Program-made: the position numbers and the translations under genes
Shown: positions 9,327-19,469 of the stretch, piece by piece
Layout of the letters: the number at the start of each line of letters is the position of its first letter
Position numbering within the stretch: position 1 is the first letter of the stretch
The notes under the pieces: model-generated
What the model saw: only the letters and a program-made list of their open reading frames with translations
Told to the model about the DNA's origin: nothing
Database searches by the model: none
Assembly: GCF_013459645.1 (NCBI RefSeq)
Contig: NZ_CP054861.1
Span: 3,584,001-3,648,000, forward strand
Reading direction: 5' to 3'
DNA from: Martelella sp. NC20
GTDB taxonomy: Bacteria; Pseudomonadota; Alphaproteobacteria; Rhizobiales; Rhizobiaceae
Length of the DNA: 64,000 bases

Positions 9327-10208
9327 TTAAAAGGCGTTGCGATTTTCCTCGAAGAAGGCGCGGAGCGGCCTTGGCCGGTGACCCGTGAGGCGCTCGAAGT
9401 CATCGTTGACGATGTCGAAGCCGCCCGCGCGGACGTTGTCGTCGGTACTGACGAGCATGTCGACGAGGAAGGGCGGCAGGCCGGCGCCCTGAAGTGTGGC
9501 GCGCAGCGTGGCGCTGTCGACATGCTGGACCGCAAGCGGCTTGCCGCTGAATTCACGCGCCAGCGCCGCCACATCGTCGATGGAATGGCCCTCGGGTCCG
9601 ACAAGCGTATAGATCGTGCTCTCGTCGGTTTCCGCAAGCAGGGCCGCCGCAAGCGCCCGTGCGCAATCCTCGTGCGCGATGTAGTTGAGCTTGCCGCTGC
9701 CGGCGGCAGACATGATCCCGCCATGCTCCAACGCCTGCGGCAGGCTCATCAGCAGGTTTTCCTGATACCAGGTATTGCGCAGGATGGTGTAGCCGAGGCC
9801 GCTTTCCTTGACCGCCTTTTCGCTCCCCAGATGATCGCCCGCAAAGCTGATCAGCGAACCTTCGGGGTCCGGCAGCGAGGTGTAGACGATATGACGGGCG
9901 CCGGCCGCTTTGGCGGCGTCAACGGCTGCGCTGTGCTGCGCGACCCGATCGCTGCCGGGGGCAACGGCATCGGTGGAGATGATCGCGACACGCTCTGCGC
10001 CTTCGAAGGCCGGCGCAAGGGTTTCCGGCGCATTGAAATCGGCTTGCCGCACGACGACGCCTTTTTCGGCATAGTCGGCAAGCTTGGCCACGTCGCGCGT
10101 GGTGGCGATGATCCGGGCGGGATCCTTGCCGGCGGCCAGCAGAAAGTCCAGCGTTTCGCGGCCGAGCTTTCCGGACGCGCCGGTAACGAGAATTGTAGGG
10201 TTGGTCAT
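9327..10208 (-). CDS. NmrA-like NAD(P)-binding protein (quinone reductase QorB-like)
   Basis: A 293-residue atypical short-chain dehydrogenase. The Rossmann motif ILVTGASGKLGRETLDFLL lies at residues 5-23, with IVYTSLPDP and GYTILRNTWYQENLL in the middle and the substrate-domain segment YTLVGPEGHSIDDVAALA after. It resembles E. coli YtfG/QorB (NADPH quinone oxidoreductase). It is divergent from an HxlR regulator, a very common pairing in which the regulator senses quinones or aldehydes and controls the reductase. Start at the ATG 10208, where the Rossmann strand begins. Confidence 0.9.
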   Translation of the reverse strand: MTNPTILVTGASGKLGRETLDFLLAAGKDPARIIATTRDVAKLADYAEKGVVVRQADFNAPETLAPAFEGAERVAIISTDAVAPGSDRVAQHSAAVDAAKAAGARHIVYTSLPDPEGSLISFAGDHLGSEKAVKESGLGYTILRNTWYQENLLMSLPQALEHGGIMSAAGSGKLNYIAHEDCARALAAALLAETDESTIYTLVGPEGHSIDDVAALAREFSGKPLAVQHVDSATLRATLQGAGLPPFLVDMLVSTDDNVRAGGFDIVNDDFERLTGHRPRPLRAFFEENRNAF

Positions 10209-10250
10209 GGAGAGGTCTTCCTGTAAGAGTAAAACTATCAATGAGCTCTA

Positions 10251-10265
10251 GTCTCAAAAAGAGAC
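10251..10265. promoter_or_regulatory. inverted repeat, candidate HxlR operator
   Basis: GTCTC-N5-GAGAC lies midway in the 141-bp divergent region between the NmrA-like gene and the HxlR gene. HxlR dimers bind inverted repeats, so this is a candidate operator; that is inference from position and symmetry only. Confidence 0.35.
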
Positions 10266-10349
10266 CGCCTTCCATTTAATGCGATTGGCGGTGATGTAAA
10301 GACGGGTTTAATTTGTTCGCAGGTTACACGGCTGTGCCCGGGAGAAAGA

Positions 10350-10766
10350 ATGGCTGACGATCTTTCAGTATGGAGCCGCGCGCAACTCGCCGAAATCGTC
10401 TCCGACGACATGGTCGAGAATTGTCCGGTGCGCGATGTGCTCAATCAGGTTTCGGGAAAGTGGAGCACGCTGCTGTTGATGGCGCTTTCGAGCGGGCCGC
10501 TGCGCTTTGCCGAACTCAAGCGCCTCACGCCGGACATCTCGCAGCGGATGCTGACCAAGACGCTGAGGGACCTCAACCGGGATGGCTACATCACCCGCAC
10601 CGTGTTTCCGACCAAGCCGCCCAAGGTGGTCTACGATCTGACGGAGACAGGTCGTTCCTTTCTCGGGCCGTTTTCGCTGCTGGTCACATGGGCGAAGGAC
10701 AACCACGGACAGATACGCGATGCGCGCAGCGCATTCGATCGGGCCGAGAGCGACATGGTCTTGTGA
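10350..10766 (+). CDS. HxlR family transcriptional regulator
   Basis: A 138-residue winged-helix repressor/activator of the HxlR/YodB group. [19 protein letters not shown] is the classic opening with the redox Cys (Cys26); the recognition part is [17 protein letters not shown] and the wing [20 protein letters not shown]. Such proteins sense electrophiles through the Cys near CPV. It is divergent from the NmrA-like reductase and most likely controls it. A terminator follows directly. Confidence 0.92.
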   Translation: MADDLSVWSRAQLAEIVSDDMVENCPVRDVLNQVSGKWSTLLLMALSSGPLRFAELKRLTPDISQRMLTKTLRDLNRDGYITRTVFPTKPPKVVYDLTETGRSFLGPFSLLVTWAKDNHGQIRDARSAFDRAESDMVL

Positions 10767-10781
10767 GGACGGCAGGAAAAT

Positions 10782-10822
10782 GAAACGCCCCGGAGCAGGG
10801 GGGATGCCGGGGCGTTTCTTTG
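10782..10822 (+). terminator. terminator after the HxlR gene
   Basis: A perfect 12-bp stem (10782-10793 with 10807-10818), 13-base G-rich loop and a short T run; it starts 15 bases after the stop codon. Confidence 0.8.
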
Positions 10823-10993
10823 GGGGTCATCTTCGAACGTATAGCTACAAAACGTAGGCTGTGTCCGTATAGTTCCCAAATATGGTTAACTTTTCGGCGA
10901 TTTAAAGGCGGCGCCAGAATATCGTTGCCACCCCGCGCTTCGTGCCCGGCACGGTTCTGCTTCAGAGCGATTTCAGGGAGGTCGCGACGGGAA

Positions 10994-11587
10994 TCAGAAA
11001 CTCCGGCCGAGCCCGATGCCGCCATAGGTAAGGCCGCTGTTCGGCGACGCCAGATCGGCGTTCGAGGAATGGCGCACCGTGGCCGTCAGGCTCCAGTTCT
11101 CGTCGATATTGACGCCGAGAGCAATGTATTCGTGAAACAGCACATGCGAGCCGACGCCGGGCCCACGGCCGCCTTCATCAAGATCGCCATTGGTCAGGGC
11201 GCCGCCGAAGCCGATATCGGCGAAGGTCGGCCCCAGAAGCGGAAATTTCCAGCTCGCGCCCGCCATGAGCTGCGATGCTTCGTCATCGGTCGAGATGCTG
11301 GCGCTCAGGAAGAAGCGGGGGTGAAAGAACTTGTCGAAACCCTCCCGGCCTTCGCTGTGCAGCGGATCGAAGAACAGGCTCGGAATCAGGAATACGCCGC
11401 TCTCGAAATCCGACTTGGCGCCAAGAGAGGCGGCGACCTCGAACCGGGCTTCGTCGAAAATACTGTCTGTGGGGACCGGCGCGGAAGGACTTCCAATGCC
11501 GTTCATATCGGCGGCGGAGGCGGTAGTCAGGGATATCAAAGCGACCGCGAAGCCCGCAGCCGACTTCGAAAACCTATTCAAGTACAT
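10994..11587 (-). CDS. PagL-like lipid A 3-O-deacylase / acyloxyacyl hydrolase
   Basis: A 197-residue outer-membrane beta-barrel protein. The signal peptide ends near TASAADMNG. The catalytic pair of PagL-type enzymes appears in VRHSSNADLASPNSG (His-Ser), preceded by HEYIALGVNIDENW, and the protein ends in an aromatic F as outer-membrane proteins do. It would remove the 3-O-linked acyl chain from lipid A at the cell surface. Length is close to the family norm (about 170-200). It is a single gene between the HxlR terminator and purQ. Confidence 0.8.
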   Translation of the reverse strand: MYLNRFSKSAAGFAVALISLTTASAADMNGIGSPSAPVPTDSIFDEARFEVAASLGAKSDFESGVFLIPSLFFDPLHSEGREGFDKFFHPRFFLSASISTDDEASQLMAGASWKFPLLGPTFADIGFGGALTNGDLDEGGRGPGVGSHVLFHEYIALGVNIDENWSLTATVRHSSNADLASPNSGLTYGGIGLGRSF

Positions 11588-11691
11588 ATATTCGACCTAT
11601 TCGAATCACTCTGGCAACAGCAACGCGCCGCTTCACTTTCTCATATTAGTGATCTTCTTATAGTTCGAGGTCAAGTCAAACATGGCTTATT

Positions 11692-12366
11692 TCAGGCAGT
11701 CTCCAACTGGCCGAGCGCCGCCTCGAAAAGACGCCTTCCATCGGTGCCGCCATGGGCCGGTTCGATCAGGTTTTCGGGGTGGGGCATCATCCCCAGCACA
11801 TTGCCGGCTTCGTTGACGAGGCCGGCGATATCGTTGACGGAGCCGTTGGGATTGGTGCTCTCGGCATAGCGGAACACCACCTGGCCGCGATCTTCCAGTG
11901 CCGCAAGGGTGTCGGCCTCGGCGAAGTAGTTGCCGTCGTGATGGGCGACCGGGCAGCGGATTACTTCGCCGGCCGCATAGCCGCTGGTAAAGACGGTGCG
12001 GTTGTTGGCGACCTCGAGCTTCACTTCGCGACAGACGAATTTCAGCGATGCATTGCGCATCAGGGCGCCCGGCAGAAGGCCGGCCTCGAGCAGGATCTGG
12101 AACCCGTTGCACACGCCGATGACGCGGACGCCCGCGGCCGCCTTCTCGGCGACGGCGCGCATCACCGGCATGCGTGCGGCGATCGCCCCGCAGCGCAGGT
12201 AATCGCCATAGGAAAAACCGCCCGGGATCACGATCAGGTCGACATCCGGCAATTCGGTCTCGGTCTGCCAGACGGTGACCGGATCGGAGCCGGAGATCTG
12301 CCTGAGGGCCGCAAACATGTCACGGTCGCGATTGAGGCCCGGAAGCTGGATAAGAGCGGATTTCAT
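11692..12366 (-). CDS. purQ: phosphoribosylformylglycinamidine synthase subunit PurQ
   Basis: The glutaminase subunit of FGAM synthase in purine synthesis: it supplies ammonia to PurL for FGAR to FGAM conversion. 224 residues from ATG 12366. Class I amidotransferase features: [15 protein letters not shown], catalytic Cys in [17 protein letters not shown], and the His/Glu end [13 protein letters not shown]. It lies 11 bp downstream of purS; the order purC-purS-purQ is usual for alphaproteobacteria, but the large subunit purL is not next to it in this window. Confidence 0.96.
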   Translation of the reverse strand: MKSALIQLPGLNRDRDMFAALRQISGSDPVTVWQTETELPDVDLIVIPGGFSYGDYLRCGAIAARMPVMRAVAEKAAAGVRVIGVCNGFQILLEAGLLPGALMRNASLKFVCREVKLEVANNRTVFTSGYAAGEVIRCPVAHHDGNYFAEADTLAALEDRGQVVFRYAESTNPNGSVNDIAGLVNEAGNVLGMMPHPENLIEPAHGGTDGRRLFEAALGQLETA

Positions 12367-12377
12367 GGCGGCTCCGA

Positions 12378-12620
12378 TCAGTTCAGTTCGATGGCGTAAT
12401 TTTCGATCACCATATTGGCCAGAAGCTTCTCGCACATGGCGGCGACATCGGCTTCCGCCGTGGCGCGGTCATCGGTATCGATCACCAGATCGAAGACCTT
12501 GCCCTGTCGTGCGCCGGCAAGGCCATCGAAGCCGAGGCCATGCAGCGCGCCTTCGATCGCCTTTCCCTGCGGATCGAGTACGCCGTTTTTCAAGGTGACG
12601 ATGACGCGTGCGTTGATCAC
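12378..12620 (-). CDS. purS: phosphoribosylformylglycinamidine synthase subunit PurS
   Basis: An 80-residue small subunit that bridges PurL and PurQ. Family pattern: [19 protein letters not shown] at the start, [17 protein letters not shown] in the middle, and the end [18 protein letters not shown]. Length is normal. It lies 30 bp after purC and 11 bp before purQ in one transcription unit. Confidence 0.96.
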   Translation of the reverse strand: MINARVIVTLKNGVLDPQGKAIEGALHGLGFDGLAGARQGKVFDLVIDTDDRATAEADVAAMCEKLLANMVIENYAIELN

Positions 12621-12650
12621 TGGCTTAAACCTCAGTTCTATTCGAAAATT

Positions 12651-13412
12651 CTATTTGACCAGGACGGGACCGGCGGCCCGCGCCGGCTCGTTCTCATTCA
12701 TGATGCCGAGCCGGCGGGCGACCTCGGAATAGGCGCTGACGGACGTGCCGTCGCTTCCCCCGACGCGCGAATCGAGACGCTGGCGGGTCGCCAGATCCAT
12801 CAGCCGGCAGCTGTCGGGAGATATCTCGTCGGCCAGGATGATGCGCATCATGTCGCCCTCGAACAGGCGGCCGCATTCGATCTTGAAATCGACGAGCTGC
12901 ATGCCCGCGCCCAGAAACAGGCCGGACAGAAAGTCGTTTATCCTGATCGCGAGCGCCATCATGTCATCGAGTTCGGGCGGCGATGCCCAGCCGAAGGCGG
13001 TGATGTGTTCCTCGGTCACCAGCGGATTGTCGAGTTCATCCGAATTCAGGCTGAATTCGACGATCGAGCGGGGCAGGGGAACGCCCTCCTCGATGCCAAG
13101 CCGGCGCGACAGCGAACCCGCGGCGATGTTGCGCACGGTGACGATCAGCGGGATCATCTCGACCTCGCGGACGAGCTGCTCGCGCATGTTGAGGCGGCGG
13201 ATGAAATGGGTGGGAATCCCGATCGCATTCAGATGCCCGAAGACATATTCCGAAATGCGGTTGTTCAGAACACCTTTTCCGTCGATCACGTCGGTGCCTG
13301 CACCCGGTTCGGTGCTGGCGTCGTCCTTGAAGAACTGGATCAGGGTCCCGGGCTCGGGGCCTTCATAAAGGACTTTGCCCTTGCCTTCATAAACCCGGCG
13401 GCGGCGACTCAT
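12651..13412 (-). CDS. purC: SAICAR synthetase PurC (C-terminal motif altered)
   Basis: Joins CAIR and aspartate using ATP. 253 residues, of usual length. Family motifs: [12 protein letters not shown] (glycine-rich ATP loop), [36 protein letters not shown], and signature 2 LVDFKIECG. Near the end, where most family members carry a DKDRFR-type segment before EVARRLG, this protein instead has [12 protein letters not shown]. It may be a second, divergent paralogue or a true variant. It heads the leftward unit purC-purS-purQ. Confidence 0.9.
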   Translation of the reverse strand: MSRRRRVYEGKGKVLYEGPEPGTLIQFFKDDASTEPGAGTDVIDGKGVLNNRISEYVFGHLNAIGIPTHFIRRLNMREQLVREVEMIPLIVTVRNIAAGSLSRRLGIEEGVPLPRSIVEFSLNSDELDNPLVTEEHITAFGWASPPELDDMMALAIRINDFLSGLFLGAGMQLVDFKIECGRLFEGDMMRIILADEISPDSCRLMDLATRQRLDSRVGGSDGTSVSAYSEVARRLGIMNENEPARAAGPVLVK

Positions 13413-13658
13413 GTCTGTCTCGTATACGTTGGCGCGCAGCGGGAGAGCGCGCTGATATCATCTCTTTCGCTGGAATAGCGAGTTTGCGCCGCTTTCTCAA
13501 TCAAAACCACGTGTTTTTCAAGGCAATTACGGTTTTGCACGATTTGCTGATGACAAACTGTCGCATGCGGACGATTTTTGAAGCAAATGCGGCTTTGGTT
13601 CTTCTCAACGGCGGCGAACCATACCATCTTAATAGGTGAGTTTATCAGGGAGGCACAC

Positions 13659-13979
13659 ATGGCAGATCGAATCTTTGCAGACCGGGGTCGCGCTCACGAG
13701 GCGGCCTATTCGGCGGAACAACATGCACAGTTCAATACTGTTGCGCGACGCAACCGCATGCTGGCCAACTGGGCGGCAGAGCTGCTCGGCCGTGAAGGCG
13801 AGCAGGCCTATATCAGCGAGGTCATGGCCAGCCATTTCATCGAGGCCGGCGATGCCGACCTGACGGGCAAGCTGATGGAAGACTTCACCGCGGCCGGCGT
13901 GGAAATGGACGAGAAAACCATTCACGCCAAGATGAGCGAATTTTTGCTGGCTGCGACTCAGAGCACTGATCCCGCCTGA
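13659..13979 (+). CDS. ATPase zeta subunit-like protein (DUF1476)
   Basis: A 106-residue helical protein of the DUF1476 family, known in Paracoccus as the zeta inhibitor of F1-ATPase; it binds the alpha/beta/gamma interface to block ATP hydrolysis. Landmarks: ADRGRAHEAAYSAEQ, ARRNRMLANWAAELLG and SHFIEAGDADLTGKL. The ATG at 13659 follows GGGAGGC. It is divergent from purC, a location I recall for rhizobia. Confidence 0.88.
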   Translation: MADRIFADRGRAHEAAYSAEQHAQFNTVARRNRMLANWAAELLGREGEQAYISEVMASHFIEAGDADLTGKLMEDFTAAGVEMDEKTIHAKMSEFLLAATQSTDPA

Positions 13980-13987
13980 AACGGCTT

Positions 13988-14025
13988 GAACGGGTACGCT
14001 GTTTTACTGAAAAGCGTACCCGTTC
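13988..14025. terminator. bidirectional hairpin between zeta and moeA
   Basis: A perfect 13-bp stem (13988-14000 with 14013-14025) around a 12-base loop. It lies between convergent genes and its right arm covers the moeA stop codon. There is no clear T run on the plus side, so termination could depend on the stem alone. Confidence 0.6.
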
Positions 14026-15229
14026 AGCCGAGTTTCGCGATCCTGACGGTTTGGCCCGCGTCAACCGCTGCGGCAAAGGGCGGACGGATGATCAGGCAAT
14101 CGGCATCAGCCAACGTGGCTTGTAGCGAGGAATCCTGTCGCTCGAATATCTCGACCCGTCCGTCGGCATCGAAACAGCCGCGCATATAGTGCTGACGCGG
14201 GCCGTTTTCGGCGAGCGCTGACGCGGCAATGGCGCTCGTCTCGCGCTCCAGCGGCTTCAGGCGGCCGATATGGCGAATCAGGGGCTCGGCGAAAACCAGT
14301 GCGCAGACGAAACTTGAGACCGGGTTGCCGGGCAGGCCGAGCACCCGCATGTCGGCAAGCCGCCCGACCATCAGCGGCTTTCCCGGACGCATGGCGATCT
14401 TCCAGAAATCGAGTTCCATGCCCATGGCGGAAAGCGTCGGACGGATCAGGTCGTGATCGCCCACCGATGCGCCGCCGATCGTGATGAGAATGTCGGCGCT
14501 GGCCTCGACCGCCTTTTCGACAGCCCTTCGGATGTCTGCTTCGGTGTCGCCGGCAATGCCGAGATCGATGACATCCGCGCCATTGCCGCGGGCAAGAGCG
14601 GCAATGGCAACGCTGCCGGAAGCTGAAATCTGGCCGGGACCGGGAAGCGTGCCGGGCGGCACCAGTTCATTGCCCGTCGCCAGCACCGCGACACGGGGCC
14701 GGCGAAAGACCGAAAGCGTGCCGTGGCCGGCAGACGCTGCAAGCGAAAGCGCGCGCGCGTTGAGAAGACGGCCATGACGCAGCAGGATATCGCCGGCAGC
14801 AAAATCCTGTCCGGCATTGCGGATATTGTCGCCGGCCGATGCCGGGGCTTTGAAAAAGACGTTAGCGTCGCCGCGCCTCTCGGTATTTTCCTGTATCACC
14901 ACACAGTCGGCGCCTTGCGGAACCGGTGCGCCGGTGAAAATCCGCATCGCGGTTCCGGCGGTAACATGCGCGTCAGACATTGCGCCGGCGGCGATCTCGC
15001 CGATCACCTGAAGCTCCGCGCCCTTTGGACCGATATCGGCCGCGCGAACGGCATAGCCATCCATCGCGGAGGCCGCGAAGGGCGGCTGGGTGATGCGGGA
15101 GGCGACGTCCTCGGCCAGCACGCGGCCATCGGCCTCGGACAGCGCCACGGTTTCCGATTCGTCCACCTGCGGGGCATGTTCCAGCAGGATTTCGCCGGCG
15201 TCTTCTACGCTCAGCAGCGGATCGGCCAT
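14024..15229 (-). CDS. moeA: molybdopterin molybdenumtransferase MoeA
   Basis: Inserts molybdate into adenylylated molybdopterin, the last step of Moco synthesis. 401 residues. Landmarks: DGRVLAEDVASRITQPPFAA, the conserved SAMDGYAV loop, VLATGNELVPPGTLPGPGQI, ITIGGASVGDHDLIRP, and GLPGNPVSSFVCALVFAEPL. Domain III with MoeA C-terminal beta-barrel closes the protein. It ends the coupled block trpD-trpC-moaC-moeA. Confidence 0.96.
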   Translation of the reverse strand: MADPLLSVEDAGEILLEHAPQVDESETVALSEADGRVLAEDVASRITQPPFAASAMDGYAVRAADIGPKGAELQVIGEIAAGAMSDAHVTAGTAMRIFTGAPVPQGADCVVIQENTERRGDANVFFKAPASAGDNIRNAGQDFAAGDILLRHGRLLNARALSLAASAGHGTLSVFRRPRVAVLATGNELVPPGTLPGPGQISASGSVAIAALARGNGADVIDLGIAGDTEADIRRAVEKAVEASADILITIGGASVGDHDLIRPTLSAMGMELDFWKIAMRPGKPLMVGRLADMRVLGLPGNPVSSFVCALVFAEPLIRHIGRLKPLERETSAIAASALAENGPRQHYMRGCFDADGRVEIFERQDSSLQATLADADCLIIRPPFAAAVDAGQTVRIAKLG

Positions 15230-15232
15230 GTG

Positions 15233-15724
15233 TCAGCCTCCACGTTTGAAGTCGCCGCTCGCGCCGCCGGACTTTTCGACCAGCCGTATCGCCCCGATTT
15301 CCATGTCGCGGTCGGCGGCCTTGGCCATGTCGTAGATCGTGAGGCAGGCGATGGAAACGGCGGTCAGCGCCTCCATCTCCACCCCGGTCCTGCCGGTCAG
15401 CGATGCGGTGGCGACGACCCGGAGGCCGGGAAGGGCGGGGTCGGCTTCAATGTCGACGGCGATCTTCGTCAGCATCAACGGATGGCAGAGCGGGATGAGG
15501 TTTGCGGTCTGCTTCGCGCCCATGATGCCTGCAAGCCGGGCGGTGGCGATCACGTCGCCTTTTTTAGCGTTTCCGCTTTCGATCAGCGCCAGCGTTTCCG
15601 GTCGCATCCGGACATGGCCTTCCGCCGTGGCGCTGCGCACCGTTTCGGCCTTGGCGCCGACATCGACCATGCGGGCTTCGCCGGTTTTTCCGATATGCGT
15701 CAGTCCGGCGGGCTTGTCCGTCAT
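15233..15724 (-). CDS. moaC: cyclic pyranopterin monophosphate synthase MoaC
   Basis: Converts the MoaA product, 3',8-cyclo-7,8-dihydro-GTP, to cyclic pyranopterin monophosphate in Moco synthesis. 163 residues, usual length. Signature segments: [19 protein letters not shown], the substrate motif [42 protein letters not shown], and the end [13 protein letters not shown] with the conserved Lys/Ser. It starts inside the trpC stop codon region (ATGA) and precedes moeA by three bases. Confidence 0.97.
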   Translation of the reverse strand: MTDKPAGLTHIGKTGEARMVDVGAKAETVRSATAEGHVRMRPETLALIESGNAKKGDVIATARLAGIMGAKQTANLIPLCHPLMLTKIAVDIEADPALPGLRVVATASLTGRTGVEMEALTAVSIACLTIYDMAKAADRDMEIGAIRLVEKSGGASGDFKRGG

Positions 15725-16530
15725 GACGCCGCCTCGGCGCTGCCTTTCAAAAGCGCGCGGGTCGCCGAGGCGATATCGTCCTTGCGCATCAGGCTTTCAC
15801 CGACGAGGAAGGTGGATATGCCCGCCTTTGCCAGCCTCAGGCAGTCGTCATGAACGAAAATGCCGCTTTCGCCAACGATCAGCCGGTCCTCCGGGATCAT
15901 CGGAACGATGCGTTCGCTGGTTTCAAGCGAGACCTCGAAGGTGCGCAGATTGCGGTTGTTGATGCCGATCAGAGGGGATGCGAGCTTCAGCGCCCGCTCG
16001 CATTCGGCCTCGTCGTGGACCTCGATCAGCGCGTCCATGCCGAGTTCTAAGGCGGTTTCTTCCAGAAGCCGGGCCTCATCATCGGAAAGGCTCGCCATGA
16101 TGATCAGGATGCAATCCGCCTGCCAGGCGCGGGCCTCATGGACCTGATAGGGTTCGAACATGAAATCCTTGCGCAGCGCGGGCAGCGCGCAGGCTGCCCT
16201 GGCGGCGGCCAGAAATTCCGGTGCCCCTTGAAAGCTCGGCGTATCGGTGAGCACCGAAAGGCAGGCCGCGCCACCGTCCTCATAGGCTTTGGCGAAGGCC
16301 GGCGGATCGAAATCCGGACGGATCAGGCCCTTGGAGGGGCTTGCCTTCTTGATTTCGGCGATGAGGCCGAATTCGCCCGCAGCCTTCCGGCCGAGAAGCG
16401 CGTCGGCAAAGCTGCGCGGCTTGTCGTTGTCGCGTATCCGGGCCTTCAGTTCTGCGAGCGGAACCGCGGTTTTGGCGGCCGCGATTTCCTCGCGCTTGTA
16501 GGCTTCGATCTTCTTCAGGATATCGGTCAT
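15721..16530 (-). CDS. trpC: indole-3-glycerol phosphate synthase TrpC
   Basis: Closes CdRP to indole-3-glycerol phosphate in tryptophan synthesis. 269 residues, TIM barrel. Motifs: [13 protein letters not shown] (catalytic Lys loop), [31 protein letters not shown] (catalytic Lys), [32 protein letters not shown] and [11 protein letters not shown]. It overlaps trpD upstream and moaC downstream by four bases, an arrangement expected to couple translation. Confidence 0.97.
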   Translation of the reverse strand: MTDILKKIEAYKREEIAAAKTAVPLAELKARIRDNDKPRSFADALLGRKAAGEFGLIAEIKKASPSKGLIRPDFDPPAFAKAYEDGGAACLSVLTDTPSFQGAPEFLAAARAACALPALRKDFMFEPYQVHEARAWQADCILIIMASLSDDEARLLEETALELGMDALIEVHDEAECERALKLASPLIGINNRNLRTFEVSLETSERIVPMIPEDRLIVGESGIFVHDDCLRLAKAGISTFLVGESLMRKDDIASATRALLKGSAEAAS

Positions 16531-17561
16531 GGCCGGATTCCATGTTCGGGTTTGCGGTTCGAAACGGCGACCAGCCGTTCGAGCGCGAGGGCGGCCCTGC
16601 CGCTTTCCAGCGCTTCCGTGGCGATTGTCATGCCATCGGCAACCGTATCGGCCTTGCCCGCGACCACGAGGGCCGCGGCGGCATTGCAGAGCGCGATATC
16701 GCGATAGGCGTTCCTTTCGCCGGCGAGCACCTTGCGCAGCGCCGCAGCGTTGACCTTGCCATCGCCGCCGCGCAGCGCATTGAGCTCGGCCCGCGCCACG
16801 CCGAAATCGGAAGGCGACAGCGTAAATTCCCGGATCTTGCCATCGTCAAGCTCGGCCACCAGCGTCTCGCCCGTCGTGGTGATTTCATCGAGGCCCTGGC
16901 CATGGACGACCCATACCCTTTCCGACCCGTGGTCGCGCAGGACCTCGGCAAGCGGGCGCACCCATTCGGCGGAAAACACGCCGAGCAATTGCCGCTTGAC
17001 GCCTGCGGGATTGGAAAGCGGACCGAGCAGATTGAAGATCGTGCGGGTGCCAAGCTCCACGCGGGAGGGGCCGACATGGCGCATCGCCGCATGGTGTTTC
17101 TGGGCGAACATGAAGCCGATGCCGGCCTCTTCCAGGCAGGCCTCGATCAGGGCCGGCGCGATATCGAGATCGACCCCGAGTTCGGACAGGCTGTCGGCGG
17201 TGCCGGAGCGGGAACTGAGCGCGCGGTTGCCGTGTTTGGCGACCGTTACCCCGGCGCCGGCAGTGATGATCGCGGCCAGCGTCGAGATGTTGTAGGTCCC
17301 GGCGCCATCGCCGCCGGTGCCAACGATATCGATGGCATCGGCCGGCGCTTTGACGGGCGTCATCTTGGCGCGCATGGTCGAGACCGCGCCGACGATCTCG
17401 TCGACCGTTTCGCCCTTGACCCTGAGCGCCATCAGGAAGCCGCCGATCTGCGAGGGCGTGGCCTCGCCCGACATCAGCAGATCGAAGGCTCGCCGTGCCT
17501 CGTCACTGGAAAGCGACTGGCCGCTGGCGACCTTTGCGATGAAGGGCTTCAATTCCGACAT
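16527..17561 (-). CDS. trpD: anthranilate phosphoribosyltransferase TrpD
   Basis: Transfers phosphoribosyl from PRPP to anthranilate. 344 residues. Motifs: [15 protein letters not shown] (PRPP glycine loop, usually GTGGD), [53 protein letters not shown] and [15 protein letters not shown]. It lies 12 bp downstream of the ppiD-like gene on the same strand. The lack of trpE/trpG here is normal; they are separate in rhizobia. Confidence 0.97.
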   Translation of the reverse strand: MSELKPFIAKVASGQSLSSDEARRAFDLLMSGEATPSQIGGFLMALRVKGETVDEIVGAVSTMRAKMTPVKAPADAIDIVGTGGDGAGTYNISTLAAIITAGAGVTVAKHGNRALSSRSGTADSLSELGVDLDIAPALIEACLEEAGIGFMFAQKHHAAMRHVGPSRVELGTRTIFNLLGPLSNPAGVKRQLLGVFSAEWVRPLAEVLRDHGSERVWVVHGQGLDEITTTGETLVAELDDGKIREFTLSPSDFGVARAELNALRGGDGKVNAAALRKVLAGERNAYRDIALCNAAAALVVAGKADTVADGMTIATEALESGRAALALERLVAVSNRKPEHGIRP

Positions 17562-17573
17562 TGTTCGCTCTCG

Positions 17574-19469
17574 CTATCGCATGTTGACGGCCTGCTGGGC
17601 GAGCGTCTGATTGATCGAGACGCCATACTGACCCTGCAGCTTGTTGATCATTTCATCGAGGATGTCATCGCCGGCATAGGCCGCGATCGCGTTGACCGCC
17701 TGATCGTCGCCGGAGGCCGCCAATGTGCCGAGAGGGTTTACCACCGCCGCGACCTTCAGCACCACCTGCTCGGTTCCGCTGTCGCGCGGCGCGGTTGCAA
17801 CCGTTCCGAGCGGGCCGCTGAAGGCTGCGGCAATGGCTTCCGGGCCGAGGTCGTCATTCTGCGCGGTGCGGGTGACCGACGGAGCGCTGTTGACGTCGAT
17901 CGCCAGTTCGTCGGCAATCTGCTGCAGGCTCTCGCCACCCTCGACGCGGGCCTGCAATTCGCTGGCCTTGTCCGCAAGGGCATCGCGCTGCTGCTCGGCC
18001 GCCCAGTCGGCTTCCACCTGGCTGCGGACTTCATCGAATTCACGGTCGCGCGAGGGGATGATGTCGACGACCTCGTACCAGACGACGCCGCCATCATCGA
18101 GCGTGAGCGGCAGGTTCTCGACCCCGGTATCGCTGTCGAACGCGGCGGCGACAAGCTCGGTGCCGAGCGGAATATCGGCAACGGGCGTTCCGCTCTGATC
18201 GTGGCCGCTGGTATCGATGGCGTCGATGGTTACCGGCGTCAGGCCCAGGCTTTGCGCTGCATCGGCCATGGATGCGCCGCCCGCGCGCTGGTCTTCATAC
18301 TGGTTCTCGACGTTCAGAATGTCATCGGCTGCCTGCCGTTCGGCAAGCTCCTGACGAATCCGGTCCTTGACCTGATCGAACGGCGTGACCTGTTCCGGCG
18401 AGATCGCGGTGACGCGCAGGATCACCGGACCGAAATTGCCCTGAACGACGTCGCTGGTGCCGCCCTCTTTCCCGATGGCAAAGGCGGCCTCGTCGATCGC
18501 GGCGTCGGGAAACTGGCCCTTGCGATAGATGCCGAGCGTGACGTCGCCGGTGGACCTGCCCTGTTCGCTGACAAGCTGATCGAAAGTCTTGGCGCCATCC
18601 GCAAGCGCCTGGGCCGCCTGTTCGGCTTCCGCCTGATCGGAGAAGGTGAGCTGCTGGATGCGGCGCTCTTCCGGCGCGGTGAAGCTTGCGATCCGGGCGT
18701 CGTAATCCTCGCGGACGGCGGCATCGGTGACGGCATCCGGGTCGGCGATGTCGGAAGGATGGAGCGCCACATAGGAAAGCTTGCGGTATTCCGGCGCGCG
18801 GTAGGCGGCCTTGCGCTGCTCGAACCACGGCTTCAGCACCTCTTCGCCCGGCGATTTGACAGGCTCGATGAAGGCGTTGTTGAGGACGATGTAGTCGACG
18901 CCGCGGGACTGGTTGCGGTATTCGCTGATGGCGTCCACCAGCGTTTTCGGGGGCACGAACCCATCCGCCATGCCGTCGACGATCTGGGAGCGCACGGCGA
19001 CCTTGCTGCGTTCGGCGACGTAATCATCCTCGTTGAGGCCGACATTGCGCAACAGCGCGCTGAAGCGCTGACGGTCGAAACGGCCATCGGCATTCTGGAA
19101 GGCCGGATCCTGGGCGATGATCTCCGCCAGCCGGTCCTCGGAGAGGCCGAGATTCATGTCGTCGGCAAGCTGGTCGAGGGAGGCTCCGGCGACGAGCTGG
19201 GCATTGACCTGCTGGTCGACGCCGACCATGCGGGCTTCCTCGCCGGTCAGCCGCCGGCCGAACTGGTTGCTGAGGCTGTTCAACTGGCGCTGATAGGCGA
19301 GACGGTATTCATTGGCCGAAACGGTCTTGTCGCCGACCTTGACCACCACATCCGAATTGCTGGAAAAGAACGCGCTCGATGCGCCCCATACGCCGAAGGA
19401 GATGATCAGCAGGATCAAGAGGAGTTTCGCGACCCAAGTCTGGGCGCCTTTGCGCATTGTCTCAAGCAT
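17574..19469 (-). CDS. PpiD-like membrane-anchored peptidyl-prolyl isomerase (SurA-N type)
   Basis: A 631-residue periplasmic folding factor tethered to the inner membrane. Start at ATG 19469 (MLETMRKGAQTWVAKLLL) gives a cytosolic tip, then one membrane helix (LLLILLIISFGVWGASS). A SurA N-terminal domain follows (residues about 40-230), then a PpiC-type parvulin domain around TAPEERRIQQLTFSD to VILRVTAISPEQV, and a C-terminal region. Length fits PpiD. It leads the leftward unit with trpD-trpC-moaC-moeA. A 260-bp divergent region separates it from the autotransporter. Confidence 0.9.
   Translation of the reverse strand: MLETMRKGAQTWVAKLLLILLIISFGVWGASSAFFSSNSDVVVKVGDKTVSANEYRLAYQRQLNSLSNQFGRRLTGEEARMVGVDQQVNAQLVAGASLDQLADDMNLGLSEDRLAEIIAQDPAFQNADGRFDRQRFSALLRNVGLNEDDYVAERSKVAVRSQIVDGMADGFVPPKTLVDAISEYRNQSRGVDYIVLNNAFIEPVKSPGEEVLKPWFEQRKAAYRAPEYRKLSYVALHPSDIADPDAVTDAAVREDYDARIASFTAPEERRIQQLTFSDQAEAEQAAQALADGAKTFDQLVSEQGRSTGDVTLGIYRKGQFPDAAIDEAAFAIGKEGGTSDVVQGNFGPVILRVTAISPEQVTPFDQVKDRIRQELAERQAADDILNVENQYEDQRAGGASMADAAQSLGLTPVTIDAIDTSGHDQSGTPVADIPLGTELVAAAFDSDTGVENLPLTLDDGGVVWYEVVDIIPSRDREFDEVRSQVEADWAAEQQRDALADKASELQARVEGGESLQQIADELAIDVNSAPSVTRTAQNDDLGPEAIAAAFSGPLGTVATAPRDSGTEQVVLKVAAVVNPLGTLAASGDDQAVNAIAAYAGDDILDEMINKLQGQYGVSINQTLAQQAVNMR

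Noticed and set aside
10820..11869. 349-residue plus-strand frame over the PagL-like gene
   Set aside because: Antisense shadow; the minus frame has a signal peptide and PagL His-Ser motif.
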